From Actinernus sp. WN-2022 (Eukaryota > Cnidaria > Anthozoa > Actiniaria > Actinernidae): a DNA stretch of 64,000 bases. Each line of letters opens with the position of its first letter. The stretch's first letter is position 1. The DNA lies in contig JAOWCC010001634.1 of the NCBI GenBank assembly GCA_030867875.1, positions 140,574,365 to 140,638,364 on the forward strand, given 5' to 3'. Of the stretch, positions 37,001-40,478 are shown piece after piece. The notes under the pieces were generated by a model. The model was not told the DNA's origin and did not search any database. It was given only the letters and a program-made list of their open reading frames with translations. The position numbers were made by a program, and so were the translations under genes.

Positions 37001-37121
37001 CGCGGGACAACTGCACTTCAGTCTCACCTCAGTCTCCGTGCTAATCTTCTCTGCTCTCTTGCTGTATTTCCAATACCCTTTGACAGTTTTAATGACTAGG
37101 GTTTTCATGAGCATGTTATAA
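3935..37121 (+). CDS. Mesothelin/otoancorin/stereocilin-like repeat protein, 24 exons, GPI-anchor candidate
   Basis: Exons join in phase: 3935-4010, 4300-4336, 4702-4834, 5524-5667, 7167-7351, 10184-10367, 11283-11416, 12924-13035, 14073-14258, 16259-16300, 16847-17014, 18685-18934, 20084-20201, 22554-22799, 26756-26973, 27753-27864, 30173-30284, 31217-31395, 32907-33086, 33204-33346, 34922-35061, 35767-35864, 35955-36093, 36994-37121. All introns are GT-AG. The total is 3,464 nt; exon 12 needs two bases removed, or one added, to stay in frame, giving about 1,153 residues. The order is a signal peptide, then many helical repeats of the form W..xxVxxMGxLxxGLxxxDLxxLxxxAVxxAL. A basic RKRR site lies about 70% along, followed by more repeats and a hydrophobic C-tail. 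Mesothelin-family proteins share this plan: superhelical repeats, furin cleavage and a GPI anchor. The likely role is at the cell surface or in matrix. Family membership is inferred from pattern, not from a search. Confidence 0.78.
4300..4336 (+). CDS. Mesothelin-like gene exon 2
   Basis: This tiny exon encodes APDLGKLRRNNK and has donor GTAAGG. Two acceptors keep the phase: AG at 4298-4299 (used here) and AG at 4304-4305, which would drop two residues. It leaves phase 2. Confidence 0.55.
4702..4834 (+). CDS. Mesothelin-like gene exon 3
   Basis: Acceptor TTTTATAG, donor GTAAGT, ends in phase 0. It encodes RVQHALDRLPKDMKDRLEQG and onward to MIDRLPSSVFANAG, the first amphipathic helical repeat after the signal peptide. 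Confidence 0.75.
5524..5667 (+). CDS. Mesothelin-like gene exon 4
   Basis: Acceptor TTTTCAG, donor GTACTT, phase 0 at both ends, 48 codons. It contains DALRAMSRDQIKEMAKRVGK and ends DQFDNILDDMK, helical and charged like the following repeats. Confidence 0.75.
6535..6740 (+). mobile_element. tRNA-derived SINE
   Basis: A pol III A box (GTTGGCGCAGTGG, about 6539-6551) and a B box (GTTCGATTTCC, 6575-6585) lie at tRNA spacing. They are followed by a non-tRNA body with repeated GGTTTTCC blocks (6640-6690). This is the usual plan of a tRNA-head SINE. No target-site duplication was identified. Confidence 0.7.
6812..6905. mobile_element. Foldback MITE fragment, same family as 50640-50762
   Basis: AGTCTCCCTGCATAATACTG and its inverted partner ATTATGCAGGGAGACT flank a short loop. 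The left flank (GGTATATACTTCATGG...) recurs at 50650-50700, so the two sites are copies of one family. ORFs predicted across them are artefacts. Confidence 0.7.
7167..7351 (+). CDS. Mesothelin-like gene exon 5
   Basis: Acceptor TTCACAG, donor GTAAAA, phase 0 in and 2 out. It holds a canonical repeat: SSWSSTEVRRLGKMMKGL then SPSELRDLANAGRQTFEA. The preceding intron carries a SINE and a hairpin repeat. Confidence 0.8.
8172..9590 (+). mobile_element. 5'-truncated LINE with reverse-transcriptase ORF (8172-9353)
   Basis: A single open frame of about 390 residues covers the palm and thumb of a non-LTR reverse transcriptase: FLDLSKAFDMINHDIL, then GVPQGSVLGPLLFIIFINDL and the catalytic YADDT box. 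The C-terminal end YNTRNRNNIHL is typical of CR1/L2/Jockey-type elements. The N-terminal part and the endonuclease are missing. The head of the ORF also skips about 20 residues expected before FLDLSKAF. It ends in a (TTA)n tail at 9568-9590. It lies in the intron between exons 5 and 6 of the mesothelin-like gene, in the same direction, and is probably immobile. Confidence 0.88.
9724..9990. repeat. Possible MITE relic with GGCCGGT-type ends
   Basis: Both ends carry related GCCGGTC motifs (AGCCGGTCCGG at the left, TAAGCCGGTCAATAACGC at the right). A similar block, GACCAAGGCCGGTAATTAGC, occurs at about 8120. Arms are diverged and no target-site duplication is visible. Confidence 0.35.
10184..10367 (+). 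CDS. Mesothelin-like gene exon 6
   Basis: Acceptor CCTTTTCCAG, donor GTGAGA, phase 2 in and 0 out. It encodes VEEMGKDGVGDLSKGQKKEL and then KWNSDAVKKMARFIPNMKHS, another W...V..M repeat. Confidence 0.8.
11283..11416 (+). CDS. Mesothelin-like gene exon 7
   Basis: Acceptor TTTATCAG, donor GTTAGT, phase 0 in and 2 out. It encodes MGAVRDLAAAGLDGRSAREL and ends RPDTWTADTLK, so the repeat continues across the intron into exon 8. Confidence 0.75.
12924..13035 (+). CDS. Mesothelin-like gene exon 8
   Basis: Acceptor TTATCTAG, donor GTAAAC, phase 2 in and 0 out. It encodes MGRLSSGLTIKDIKSLNLNA then LASLGSARLSRKQ, closing the repeat begun in exon 7. Confidence 0.78.
13640..13785. mobile_element. Foldback hairpin element
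   Basis: CGAGGTCTTGAAAAACTGC near 13682 is mirrored by GCAGTTTTTCAAGACCTCG near 13731, and the outer ATAACAAAA segments also pair. The flank CATAAGAACGCG...TTTCATTGGCT at 13550-13575 recurs at 37590-37660, so it is a dispersed MITE. Confidence 0.7.
14073..14258 (+). CDS. Mesothelin-like gene exon 9
   Basis: Acceptor ATACACAG, donor GTGAGA, phase 0 at both ends, 62 codons. It holds ARKMASKVKTALGSPETWSA and LRGLKPKDLRKLSIAAIKES, one complete repeat. Confidence 0.8.
15269..15701 (+). mobile_element. tRNA-Thr-headed dimeric insertion with 12-bp target-site duplication
   Basis: ACTCAAAATAGT occurs at 15269-15280 and again at 15690-15701, bracketing a 409-bp insert. Inside, a block of about 150 bp occurs twice (15281-15432 and 15538-15689) with few differences. 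The first copy starts in the middle of a tRNA head, and the second has the whole head. This looks like a dimeric tRNA-derived SINE, or retrotransposed read-through RNA. Confidence 0.75.
15491..15564 (+). tRNA. tRNA-Thr(UGU)-like sequence, probably a SINE head
   Basis: The A box TAGCTCAGTTGGTAGAGC and B box GGGTTCGAGTCCCAC are intact, and a cloverleaf can be drawn. However U33 of the anticodon loop is replaced by A (loop CATGTAA), one acceptor pair (2-71) and one anticodon-stem pair (31-39) mismatch, and several acceptor pairs are G-U. With the tail repeat behind it, this is more likely a SINE head than a working tRNA gene. Confidence 0.55.
16259..16300 (+). CDS. Mesothelin-like gene exon 10 (42 nt micro-exon)
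   Basis: Fourteen codons, ARELAKKMRESLGN, between acceptor TTAAACAG and donor GTAAGT, phase 0 at both ends. The peptide equals the start of exon 9 (ARKMASKVKTALGS) in position and pattern, which supports it despite its size. Confidence 0.72.
16310..16690. repeat. Dispersed repeat, copies at 40575-40770 and 61585-61700
   Basis: The blocks GGAATGCAATCACGTGGTT and TTTTGAAGTTTGTTTGCC...CCAGTAAAGCC occur here and in diverged form near 40592 and 40730. The second block also occurs near 61635. A non-coding transposon family is the likely source; overlapping short ORFs are not genes. Confidence 0.6.
16847..17014 (+). CDS. Mesothelin-like gene exon 11
   Basis: Acceptor ATCAACAG, donor GTATCA, phase 0 at both ends, 56 codons. 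It encodes PSSWNESTVEDMGPLVGGLP and then DLQKMSSKAVKSAFKALKGD, a full repeat. Confidence 0.8.
18685..18934 (+). CDS. Mesothelin-like gene exon 12, frameshifted
   Basis: Acceptor TTCCTAAG, donor GTGAGT. The first frame gives VEVGSFLKTFSLKDLENM and would hit TGA at 18787-18789. The second frame is open from at least 18765 to the donor and gives LGLSNATNSTGDADRAALPW and SASDWTLENIA. Only the change of frame near 18771-18777 (GAGAGGGAC) lets both halves and the phase of exon 13 fit. It is either a real lesion or an assembly error in the GA run. Confidence 0.65.
19609..19950. mobile_element. MITE of the 'AGAGCAGATTTCGTATGAG' family, copy 1
   Basis: The ends are CTAGAGCAGAT at the left and GAAATCTGCTCTATTG at the right. 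Inside are CGGCATGCCGTA and the block AATTGGATCAGCAGG. A poly-C run (about 19849-19878) interrupts it. Related copies lie at 20860-21068, 27030-27150, 39480-39660 and 54926-55648. Confidence 0.7.
20084..20201 (+). CDS. Mesothelin-like gene exon 13
   Basis: Acceptor GCTGTAG, donor GTAAGA, phase 2 in and 0 out. It encodes HLKGLAIGIWKELVGNMSDY and FPDIVEEFAGQKGFTTGQ. The end matches the SRxQ endings of exons 8 and 9. Confidence 0.75.
20305..20740. mobile_element. GCAAC-rich foldback MITE
   Basis: The left end GGTGGAGTAATACGGGCAAC pairs with the right end GTTGCCCATATTACTCCACC, and pairing continues for more than 100 bp through TTGCGAGTTGAAGCGCGATG. It sits between copies of the other MITE family. 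A second copy, split by a LINE, is at 23441-25906. A degenerate relative seems to lie at about 21460-21600. Confidence 0.8.
20860..21068. mobile_element. MITE of the 'AGAGCAGATTTCGTATGAG' family, copy 2
   Basis: TAGAACAAATTTCGTATGAG at the left is matched by CGCTCATACGAAACCTGG at the right, around GATTTGATTGGATCAGCAGG and two GGCATGCCGTA blocks. Confidence 0.7.
21591..21900 (-). pseudogene. LINE endonuclease fragment
   Basis: On the minus strand 21900-21643 reads VDILFITETFLKPSVPDCLF and GGGGVLAFVNEDL, the APE-type endonuclease pattern of non-LTR elements (ITET followed by a GGG-V block). After a stop, YRPP is still visible near 21600. It is an isolated fragment without a reverse transcriptase. 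Confidence 0.75.
21970..22366. mobile_element. Foldback MITE, AGTGCCCCTC ends
   Basis: AGTGCCCCTCAACCCCAAAT at the left is complementary to the GGGGTTGAGGGGCACT region at the right. The arms pair on through the TTTTATTTTATTTTCGAAAA block for roughly 100 bases. The TIR start resembles the AGTGCC ends of the TTAA elements below, but no clear TTAA flanks are present. Confidence 0.75.
22554..22799 (+). CDS. Mesothelin-like gene exon 14
   Basis: Acceptor TTTCATTAG, donor GTGAGT, phase 0 at both ends, 82 codons. It encodes EKPENFSSMTEESVASLGNF and MELDKEDLENLPSDGGAEAV, one repeat with an acidic middle, ending RVLTALKLL. Confidence 0.8.
22857..22946 (+). repeat. Degenerate tRNA-like sequence
   Basis: An A box (TTAGCTCAGTTGGTAGAGC) and a B box (GGTTCGAAACC) are 66 bp apart centre to centre, wider than in a normal tRNA. 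The T stem has a mismatch and no clean acceptor pairs. It is best read as a SINE or pseudo-tRNA, in the intron after exon 14. Confidence 0.45.
23441..25906. mobile_element. GCAAC foldback MITE split by a LINE
   Basis: The left part (23441-23828) and the right tip (about 25861-25906, GACAAGTTGCAAG...GTTGCCCGTATACTTTCACC) together make one element like that at 20305-20740. The LINE in between interrupts the right arm directly after GCAACGCAACATT. Confidence 0.75.
23829..25860 (-). mobile_element. LINE with long reverse-transcriptase ORF (25905-23980)
   Basis: The minus-strand ORF encodes 641 residues, but the first 14 or so come from the host MITE. The element part runs through RKAKSDYYRTKIDNCSQTDP, then [40 protein letters not shown] and the catalytic YADDT. 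It ends with a thumb and C-terminal domain (RYQLRNSETDLALPRPRTNF). The endonuclease is missing, so it is 5'-truncated, yet no stop interrupts the RT, which suggests a recent insertion. The 3' tail is a (TATG)n run at 23829-23850 on this strand. ACATT at both junctions may be the target-site duplication. It is of CR1/L2/Jockey type and antisense to the host gene. Confidence 0.88.
26265..26605. mobile_element. Foldback MITE with CACCGAAAATTTGAG core
   Basis: The left arm (TTAGCATACATCAAACTTC...AATCACCGAAAATTTGAG) pairs with the right arm (CTCAAATTTTCGGTGATTAC...GAAGTTTAATTTATGCTAAT). Upstream, 26063-26160 holds CTCTTATAGATGCACAGA and a GACGCAGTCGAATGGCGTGA block, which recur in the terminal satellite. 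Confidence 0.7.
26756..26973 (+). CDS. Mesothelin-like gene exon 15
   Basis: Acceptor ATATTCAG, donor GTAAGC, phase 0 in and 2 out. It encodes TPGELTSDELLDLGNLIVGF, TTAEIDQLDSDSFKAAVHSV and a Lys-rich helix. From here the repeats change to the variant with T/S-xx-EL..LG..I.G. Confidence 0.8.
27030..27150. mobile_element. MITE fragment of the 'GGCATGCCGT' family, copy 3
   Basis: ACGGCATGCCGTGACATTGA and GATCCAATTAAATTACAGAG match the inner part of the family in reverse orientation. It starts about 55 bp after the donor of exon 15. Confidence 0.6.
27161..27560. mobile_element. Foldback MITE, CTCCACTGAAAAACAATG ends
   Basis: The left arm CTCCACTGAAAAACAATGTT pairs with the right arm AACATTGTTTTTCAGTGGAG; pairing continues for about 90 bp. 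Just behind it, 27563-27640 (ACATACATACATACATAAACTTTATT) is like the 3' tail of the LINE at 23829, a small LINE relic. Confidence 0.75.
27753..27864 (+). CDS. Mesothelin-like gene exon 16
   Basis: Acceptor AACTCTAG, donor GTACGT, phase 2 in and 0 out. It encodes DAPSLLSDTDVSDLGIIMAG and FTKEDFQKMTK. Confidence 0.72.
28005..29228. repeat. 106-bp tandem array, 12 copies
   Basis: The unit GGACTTATTCCAGCTATTCC...GTACGTTCTGTATAGTA recurs at a 106-base spacing. Several central copies have lost an ACTTTTAGTACGTT stretch and are about 90 bp. It lies in the intron after exon 16. I see no ORF in it. Confidence 0.92.
29368..29450. repeat. About 30-bp tandem repeat, three copies
   Basis: GGACCAATCTAATTATTTAT is repeated with small changes at about 29371, 29402 and 29432. 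The flanks are ordinary intron. Confidence 0.7.
29638..30067. mobile_element. piggyBac-like MITE with TTAA target duplication
   Basis: TTAA at 29634-29637 and at 30068-30071 brackets a 430-bp element with ends AGGAGAACTGA and CAGTTCTCCT. TTAA duplication is the signature of piggyBac-type transposition. CCCCGTATCGTACGTCA occurs twice inside. It encodes no transposase. Confidence 0.8.
30173..30284 (+). CDS. Mesothelin-like gene exon 17 with RKRR cleavage candidate
   Basis: Acceptor CTCTACAG, donor GTAGGG, phase 0 in and 1 out. It encodes DYLGTLPLDREQAQGILDKT then TQAKRKRRAT. The RKRR run fits the proprotein-convertase consensus R-x-K/R-R and lies between two repeat domains, as the furin site does in mesothelin precursors. 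Confidence 0.75.
30560..31170 (-). mobile_element. SINE (minus strand) split by a MITE at 30709-31072
   Basis: 30570-30680 (TTTACATCC..CGTTTAATGTTAG) matches the body, and 31073-31170 (CCGAGTGTTGATCGG...CTCCCGCACGTTACTGGCC) the tRNA-head side, of the SINE seen whole at 35440-35668. Between them lies a MITE whose ends GGGCGCATTCTTTTGGG and CCGAAAAGAACGCGCCC are inverted copies. Short ORFs here are not genes. Confidence 0.65.
31217..31395 (+). CDS. Mesothelin-like gene exon 18
   Basis: Acceptor TTGGTAG, donor GTCAGT, phase 1 in and 0 out. It encodes LSGKTGDELIAMGNTLLALT and GIQGFSQEQLQAWAAKAKE. A trinucleotide repeat array starts only about 15 bases after the donor. Confidence 0.78.
31396..32625. 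repeat. Trinucleotide (AGC/AGT)n array with 159-170 bp higher-order unit
   Basis: A long TAG/AGC/AGT-rich stretch is organised in units: TAATTATGGTAGCAGTACTG recurs at about 31555, 31725, 31895, 32049, 32208, 32367 and 32526. Early units are 170 bp and later ones 159 bp. ORFs on both strands (poly-Ser, poly-Leu) come from composition and are not genes. It begins right behind the exon 18 donor. Confidence 0.9.
32907..33086 (+). CDS. Mesothelin-like gene exon 19
   Basis: Acceptor TTCTACAG, donor GTACTT, phase 0 at both ends, 60 codons. It encodes WNTSVSQFSSEQLLRVGMVA, VGFTASDLGKMVLNTDDVIE and ends GYTSSQ. Confidence 0.8.
33204..33346 (+). CDS. Mesothelin-like gene exon 20
   Basis: Acceptor CTGCATAG, donor GTGAGT, phase 0 in and 2 out. 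It encodes LGQIKTLKNKAISAFTGDEL and KNFALAMTSAEIGSIATAEF. The intron before it is only 117 bp. Confidence 0.78.
33977..34114. mobile_element. Short MITE, TCCTCTTATTTACCAC ends
   Basis: GTCCTCTTATTTACCACGTT at the left is the inverted copy of ATGTGGTAAATAAGAGGAC at the right, and inner GTCATC..CATGGTCA segments also pair. Confidence 0.75.
34187..34740. repeat. 56-bp tandem array, about 9-10 copies
   Basis: The unit GTATACATGTGTAATTACTG ... CCACCCACCCCTCCCTTGG repeats with a strict 56-base period in the intron before exon 21. Individual copies differ by one to four bases. Confidence 0.92.
34922..35061 (+). CDS. Mesothelin-like gene exon 21
   Basis: Acceptor AATGCCAG, donor GTAAGG, phase 2 in and 1 out. 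It encodes VVGPLGSLSGWSEAQMTQLK and VSSWSAEELRESGAAI. Confidence 0.78.
35440..35668 (-). mobile_element. tRNA-headed SINE
   Basis: Read on the minus strand, an A box (TTTAGCTCAGTGGTAAAC) and a B box (GGGTTCAAAGCCC) are followed by GGTCTTAAAATAACC and a body ending near 35440. The same head and GGTCTTAAAATAAC junction occur at 54025-54190 on the plus strand and, broken, at 30560-31170. Confidence 0.72.
35767..35864 (+). CDS. Mesothelin-like gene exon 22
   Basis: Acceptor AATTTTAG, donor GTGAAT, phase 1 in and 0 out. It encodes GGITSSELQSFSSDHVSMIS and PSAISQMPVSLFK. Confidence 0.75.
35955..36093 (+). CDS. Mesothelin-like gene exon 23
   Basis: Acceptor GACATCAG, donor GTGAGC, phase 0 in and 1 out. 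It encodes EFTTSQLQAFDPIQAATVTT and NALPLDKQNILNDKKGKATI. The intron before it is only 90 bp. Confidence 0.78.
36117..36470. repeat. Polypyrimidine (CTC/CCT)n tract
   Basis: Some 350 bases of almost pure pyrimidine on the plus strand, built of TCCTCC and CTTCTC words, begin about 25 bp after the exon 23 donor. Long Leu-rich, Arg-rich and Glu-rich ORFs here are compositional. Confidence 0.9.
36640..36770. mobile_element. Foldback MITE end with TGACGTCA palindromes
   Basis: TGACGTCACAACGTGAAGAG pairs with CTCTTCACGTTGTGACGTCA. In between is CACGAGACGCAGTCGAGTAA, and behind it GTGCATCTATAAGAGGACAG. The same modules occur at 26063-26160 and make up the satellite at 62560-64000. Confidence 0.75.
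36994..37121 (+). CDS. Mesothelin-like gene exon 24: C-terminal hydrophobic tail and stop
   Basis: Acceptor TTTTTTTCAG, phase 1 in, TAA at 37119-37121. It encodes ESGAGQLHFSLTSVSVLIFS followed by ALLLYFQYPLTVLMTR and a short end. A small-residue SGAG segment before a C-terminal hydrophobic stretch fits a GPI-attachment signal; a single membrane helix is the alternative. A possible ATTAAA poly(A) signal lies at 37297-37302. Confidence 0.72.
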
Positions 37122-37735
37122 TAGGAACCACTTTCCAGGCATGGATGATCACAATTCTCGAGGTTCCATTTTTGAAATACTTTGGCGCATTCACTTGGTA
37201 CAATCATTTCTATCCTTCTCTCTGCCGTTTCTCTTTTACGGCAAACAAGAATTATCATTTTCTGTTCGATTGTAGTGCTAATCGAATGTAAATGTCATTA
37301 AATTTCAATGATCTTTTTATCACAACTTTGTTTACTTATTAAAATAGACTACTATTAATATTCCAAATTCGTGCTCAGTACAAAATCCAAGCAGGTGATT
37401 GGCTAATGACAGTGCTTTATTGGTGACCACAGCACGCCGTGTGATCAGTTGGAATATTAAAAGTAGACACCTAGTTTGTGTTTTATTGACAAAGACAGGC
37501 ACTTGAGTTACGATGAACTCAACATTTCTTCATACTGCATTCGACCTTATACATATTCATTATTTTTCGTTCATCGCACAGTCAGCCCGTGTCATAAGAA
37601 CGCGTGATTTCATTGGCTAAGACTTGAGCGCCTGTATAAGAACGCGTGATTTCATTAGCTAAAAGACGAGCTCAGCGCGCATGATTTTCTTATAATGCAC
37701 ATTAGACTGGAATTAGATCGAATCTGATATTATTA

Positions 37736-38094
37736 AAGGTAACCCTGGCTGTTGGAACAAGTTGCCGTTAGATTGATGGCAATATGGTCTAAGTTGAAAA
37801 TTTGTTGAAAAAAATTGGAAAATATATTTTAGTGTTTGGGCGCCGCCATCTTGGATCTGATTTACGTGTCACGGCGGTCCCTATTGTCAAAAAACAATAG
37901 CTTGTGTCGTGTAACAATAGGGACCGCCGTGTGACGTCAACAGATCCAAGATGGCGGCGCCCACACCTAGAACTGCTCATACTCATGTCCATTTTTTTTA
38001 AACTAAATATATTTTCCAATTTGTTCAACATATTTTCAACTTAGACCATATTGCTAACAATTTAACGGGAACTTGTTCCACAGCCAGGGTTTCT
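37736..38094. mobile_element. Long foldback MITE
   Basis: The two halves of this 359-bp stretch are inverted copies. Outer arms AACCCTGGCTGTTGGAACAA / TTGTTCCACAGCCAGGGTT and inner arms GGCGCCGCCATCTTGGATCT / AGATCCAAGATGGCGGCGCC pair across a centre at 37905. The overlapping minus-strand ORF is an artefact. Confidence 0.85.
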
Positions 38095-39479
38095 TTTAAA
38101 CACTGATTTTGTTTTTCATTTCAAGCGTTATTGACGAGCTTGATCAGTCATGTTGTTAAGCTTGTTTGTGGCAACAACTCCAGCAAGAAAGCGAGAATAT
38201 TTCTAGCTTAAGAAACCACAAATCTATTCCCAATGATCAAACCACAAAAGTAAACTGCAAACTTTTGTAATACTTTTGTAGTACTAAAACGGACAACTAG
38301 TGATTAAAAGCAACTACAAAATAACGGAAAACAAACTACACCGTACGACAATTTCAGAATAAACGGTAGTAGACTGAATAGTAAGAATAGAAAACGACAA
38401 AATGAAGACTTAAGTACTGAAAACTAATTTATTGAAAAATATCCTTCCTACGACCATTCACAGGTGTAGATATATGAGAACGTTTGCATGCACGTCCTGT
38501 TTAAAATCATCTAAATTACAAATATATCTGTTAACTGCTTTACAGGTCAGCAAGCTTGTGAAACCTTTATAGAATACGTTTCCGTCACGAGCAGAGCATT
38601 CTTCCCACTAAAAGAGAAAAATAAGGCTCTGCCGAAATCCTGTCAAGTCGCAGCCACAACTTCTGGGCTAGTCAAACCGTTTACTGTTGTCAAACCGGTG
38701 CACGCATTGCTTCTATTGAGAAACCGATTGTCAAGTCTGAGCACACTGTCTTGAGGCCAAATCCCGATCTCGATACCACTCGACTCAGCCTGGGCTCGAA
38801 ATTGTATCCAATCAACGATCGAGCCAGCATGCTCAATATATTAAAACTTGACAAGATTTCGACAGATACTTCTTTTCTATTTTCTCTCTTAGTGGGAGGA
38901 TGGCTCTGCTCGCACGGTGGTTTCCCTGTGTGTGAACGTAACAAAAATGCTTCCCGAATAACGCTTAGCTGAAGGCTAGCTTAACTATGGTTCTACTAAT
39001 TGTTCATGTGTTTAGCCAGTATTAAGGTACAGACACATGGTGCAATATTGCGCGCAACATTGCTAGCAATTAATTTGAGAAACGATTGACACACACTACA
39101 ACATATCCTGCAACATTGCGTGCAACCACCAAGAGATTATAAGTAAGAGAGAGAATTTCCAATACGAGCGCTTGTGCGATGGTAATGTCCAATAAATCTA
39201 TTTTTAGTAACGGGAGGCAAGTGGGCGAGCGCGCGACTACAATCTCCATGGCGGCAAAATATTTTCGCGCCATGATTGTTGTCGCGTGCGCGCGCACTTT
39301 GCTTCAGCTATGTCCGGTTACTAAAAATATATTTTTTTCGAAGTTATCATCGCACACCGCGCGCTACAAGATTCCCTCTCTTACTTATGCTCTGTTGGTG
39401 CAACACAGAAGGCGCACCTATGTTAAATCCGTTACGCACAATGTTGTATAGAGGTGGATACACGGAGTAATTTCACCAC

Positions 39480-39660
39480 TGCCGGCAATAGAGCAGATTT
39501 CATATGAGTGGGACAAACTACGGCATGTCCGTAGCCATGCTGTACGGTATTTCTGTAATTTGATTGGATCAGCAGGACAAAAACAATGGGAAACCATTTC
39601 AACGTCACGGCATGCCGTGATGTAGTTTGTCCCACTCATACGAAATCTGCTCTATTGCTC
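39480..39660. mobile_element. MITE of the 'AGAGCAGATTTCATATGAG' family, copy 4 (most intact)
   Basis: TAGAGCAGATTTCATATGAG is the inverted partner of CTCATACGAAATCTGCTCTA; between them are GATTTGATTGGATCAGCAGG and CGGCATGCCGTGATG. It is about 170 bp. Confidence 0.8.
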
Positions 39661-39670
39661 GTAATGCTAT

Positions 39671-40148
39671 AGGGTCCGGTTGTTCAAAGGGTAGATAACG
39701 CTCAAGATAAATCCTTATCCAGTGGATAAAATGAGCTACTTTGGGCAACACCAAGAGAGGATGTGGTAAGAGAACGAATACCCATACCCCATGATAATTA
39801 TTGGAAATCTATTTTTAGTTTTTTAGTTTTGATGTGTATTTGAAAGTTTATCTCGTTCTGGTAGGCTGCCCTCGTTAGTTACACATTGTTTATATCCCCT
39901 GGGTCCTCATAGCATCGTTATAAACCACTCCTTAGCACATGAGCGCCACTTTACGCCAATCAGGCGTCTTTCCTAAAATAACCAGGCTGTGTTCTGTTAA
40001 TCTAAAAATAGATTTCAAATAATATCATTGGAATAGACCCATGTATGGGGGATTCGTTATCTTACCTCATTCTTCTCTTGGTAATATTTATCCACTGGAT
40101 CTAGAGGGATTTATCCAGTGGAAAGCGTTATCCACCCTTTGAACACTC
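39671..40148. mobile_element. MITE with GGGTCCGGTTGTTCAAAGGG ends
   Basis: The left TIR GGTTGTTCAAAGGGTAGATAA is matched by the inverted TTATCCACCCTTTGAACACT at the right, and inner segments around TTTATCCAGTGGA also pair. A shorter relative is at 47620-47730. Confidence 0.75.
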
Positions 40149-40323
40149 GGACCCAGCTCATTAATCCGATTGGCTTTAGATGACTGACTCATTTTCAGAT
40201 TTTCCTCATCCTCATAGGCCAGGATGCAAACTCTCAAAACCCTCCTGCAACTATTTCCCATCAATTTTTATCCCCCAGAGTTCGTGTTTGACAGCGAAAC
40301 AAGCCACGATTCTAAGGGCGTTT

Positions 40324-40478
40324 TCAAGCAGGGTTGTTGAATAAAGTTTTCGCCTTGCTCGCAGTCCTGTCGAGAAACGTCACAACAACCAGGATAACTG
40401 CGAGAAGAATACCGCTGAACAGCATGAAGAGTATCGCAGGCGTCGTGTCGATGTGCTTTCTTTTGTTTGAAATTTTAT
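40324..40478 (-). CDS. IGFBP-like gene exon 4: transmembrane helix and stop
   Basis: Acceptor AACGTCAG, phase 1 in, TGA at 40326-40324. It encodes [15 protein letters not shown], then the helix [20 protein letters not shown] and the tail [16 protein letters not shown]. Lys/Arg on both sides and about 20 hydrophobic residues fit a single membrane span. Confidence 0.72.

Noticed and set aside
38690..38944. Minus-strand 84-codon ORF
   Set aside because: No recognisable protein, no matching splice sites; probably intergenic.
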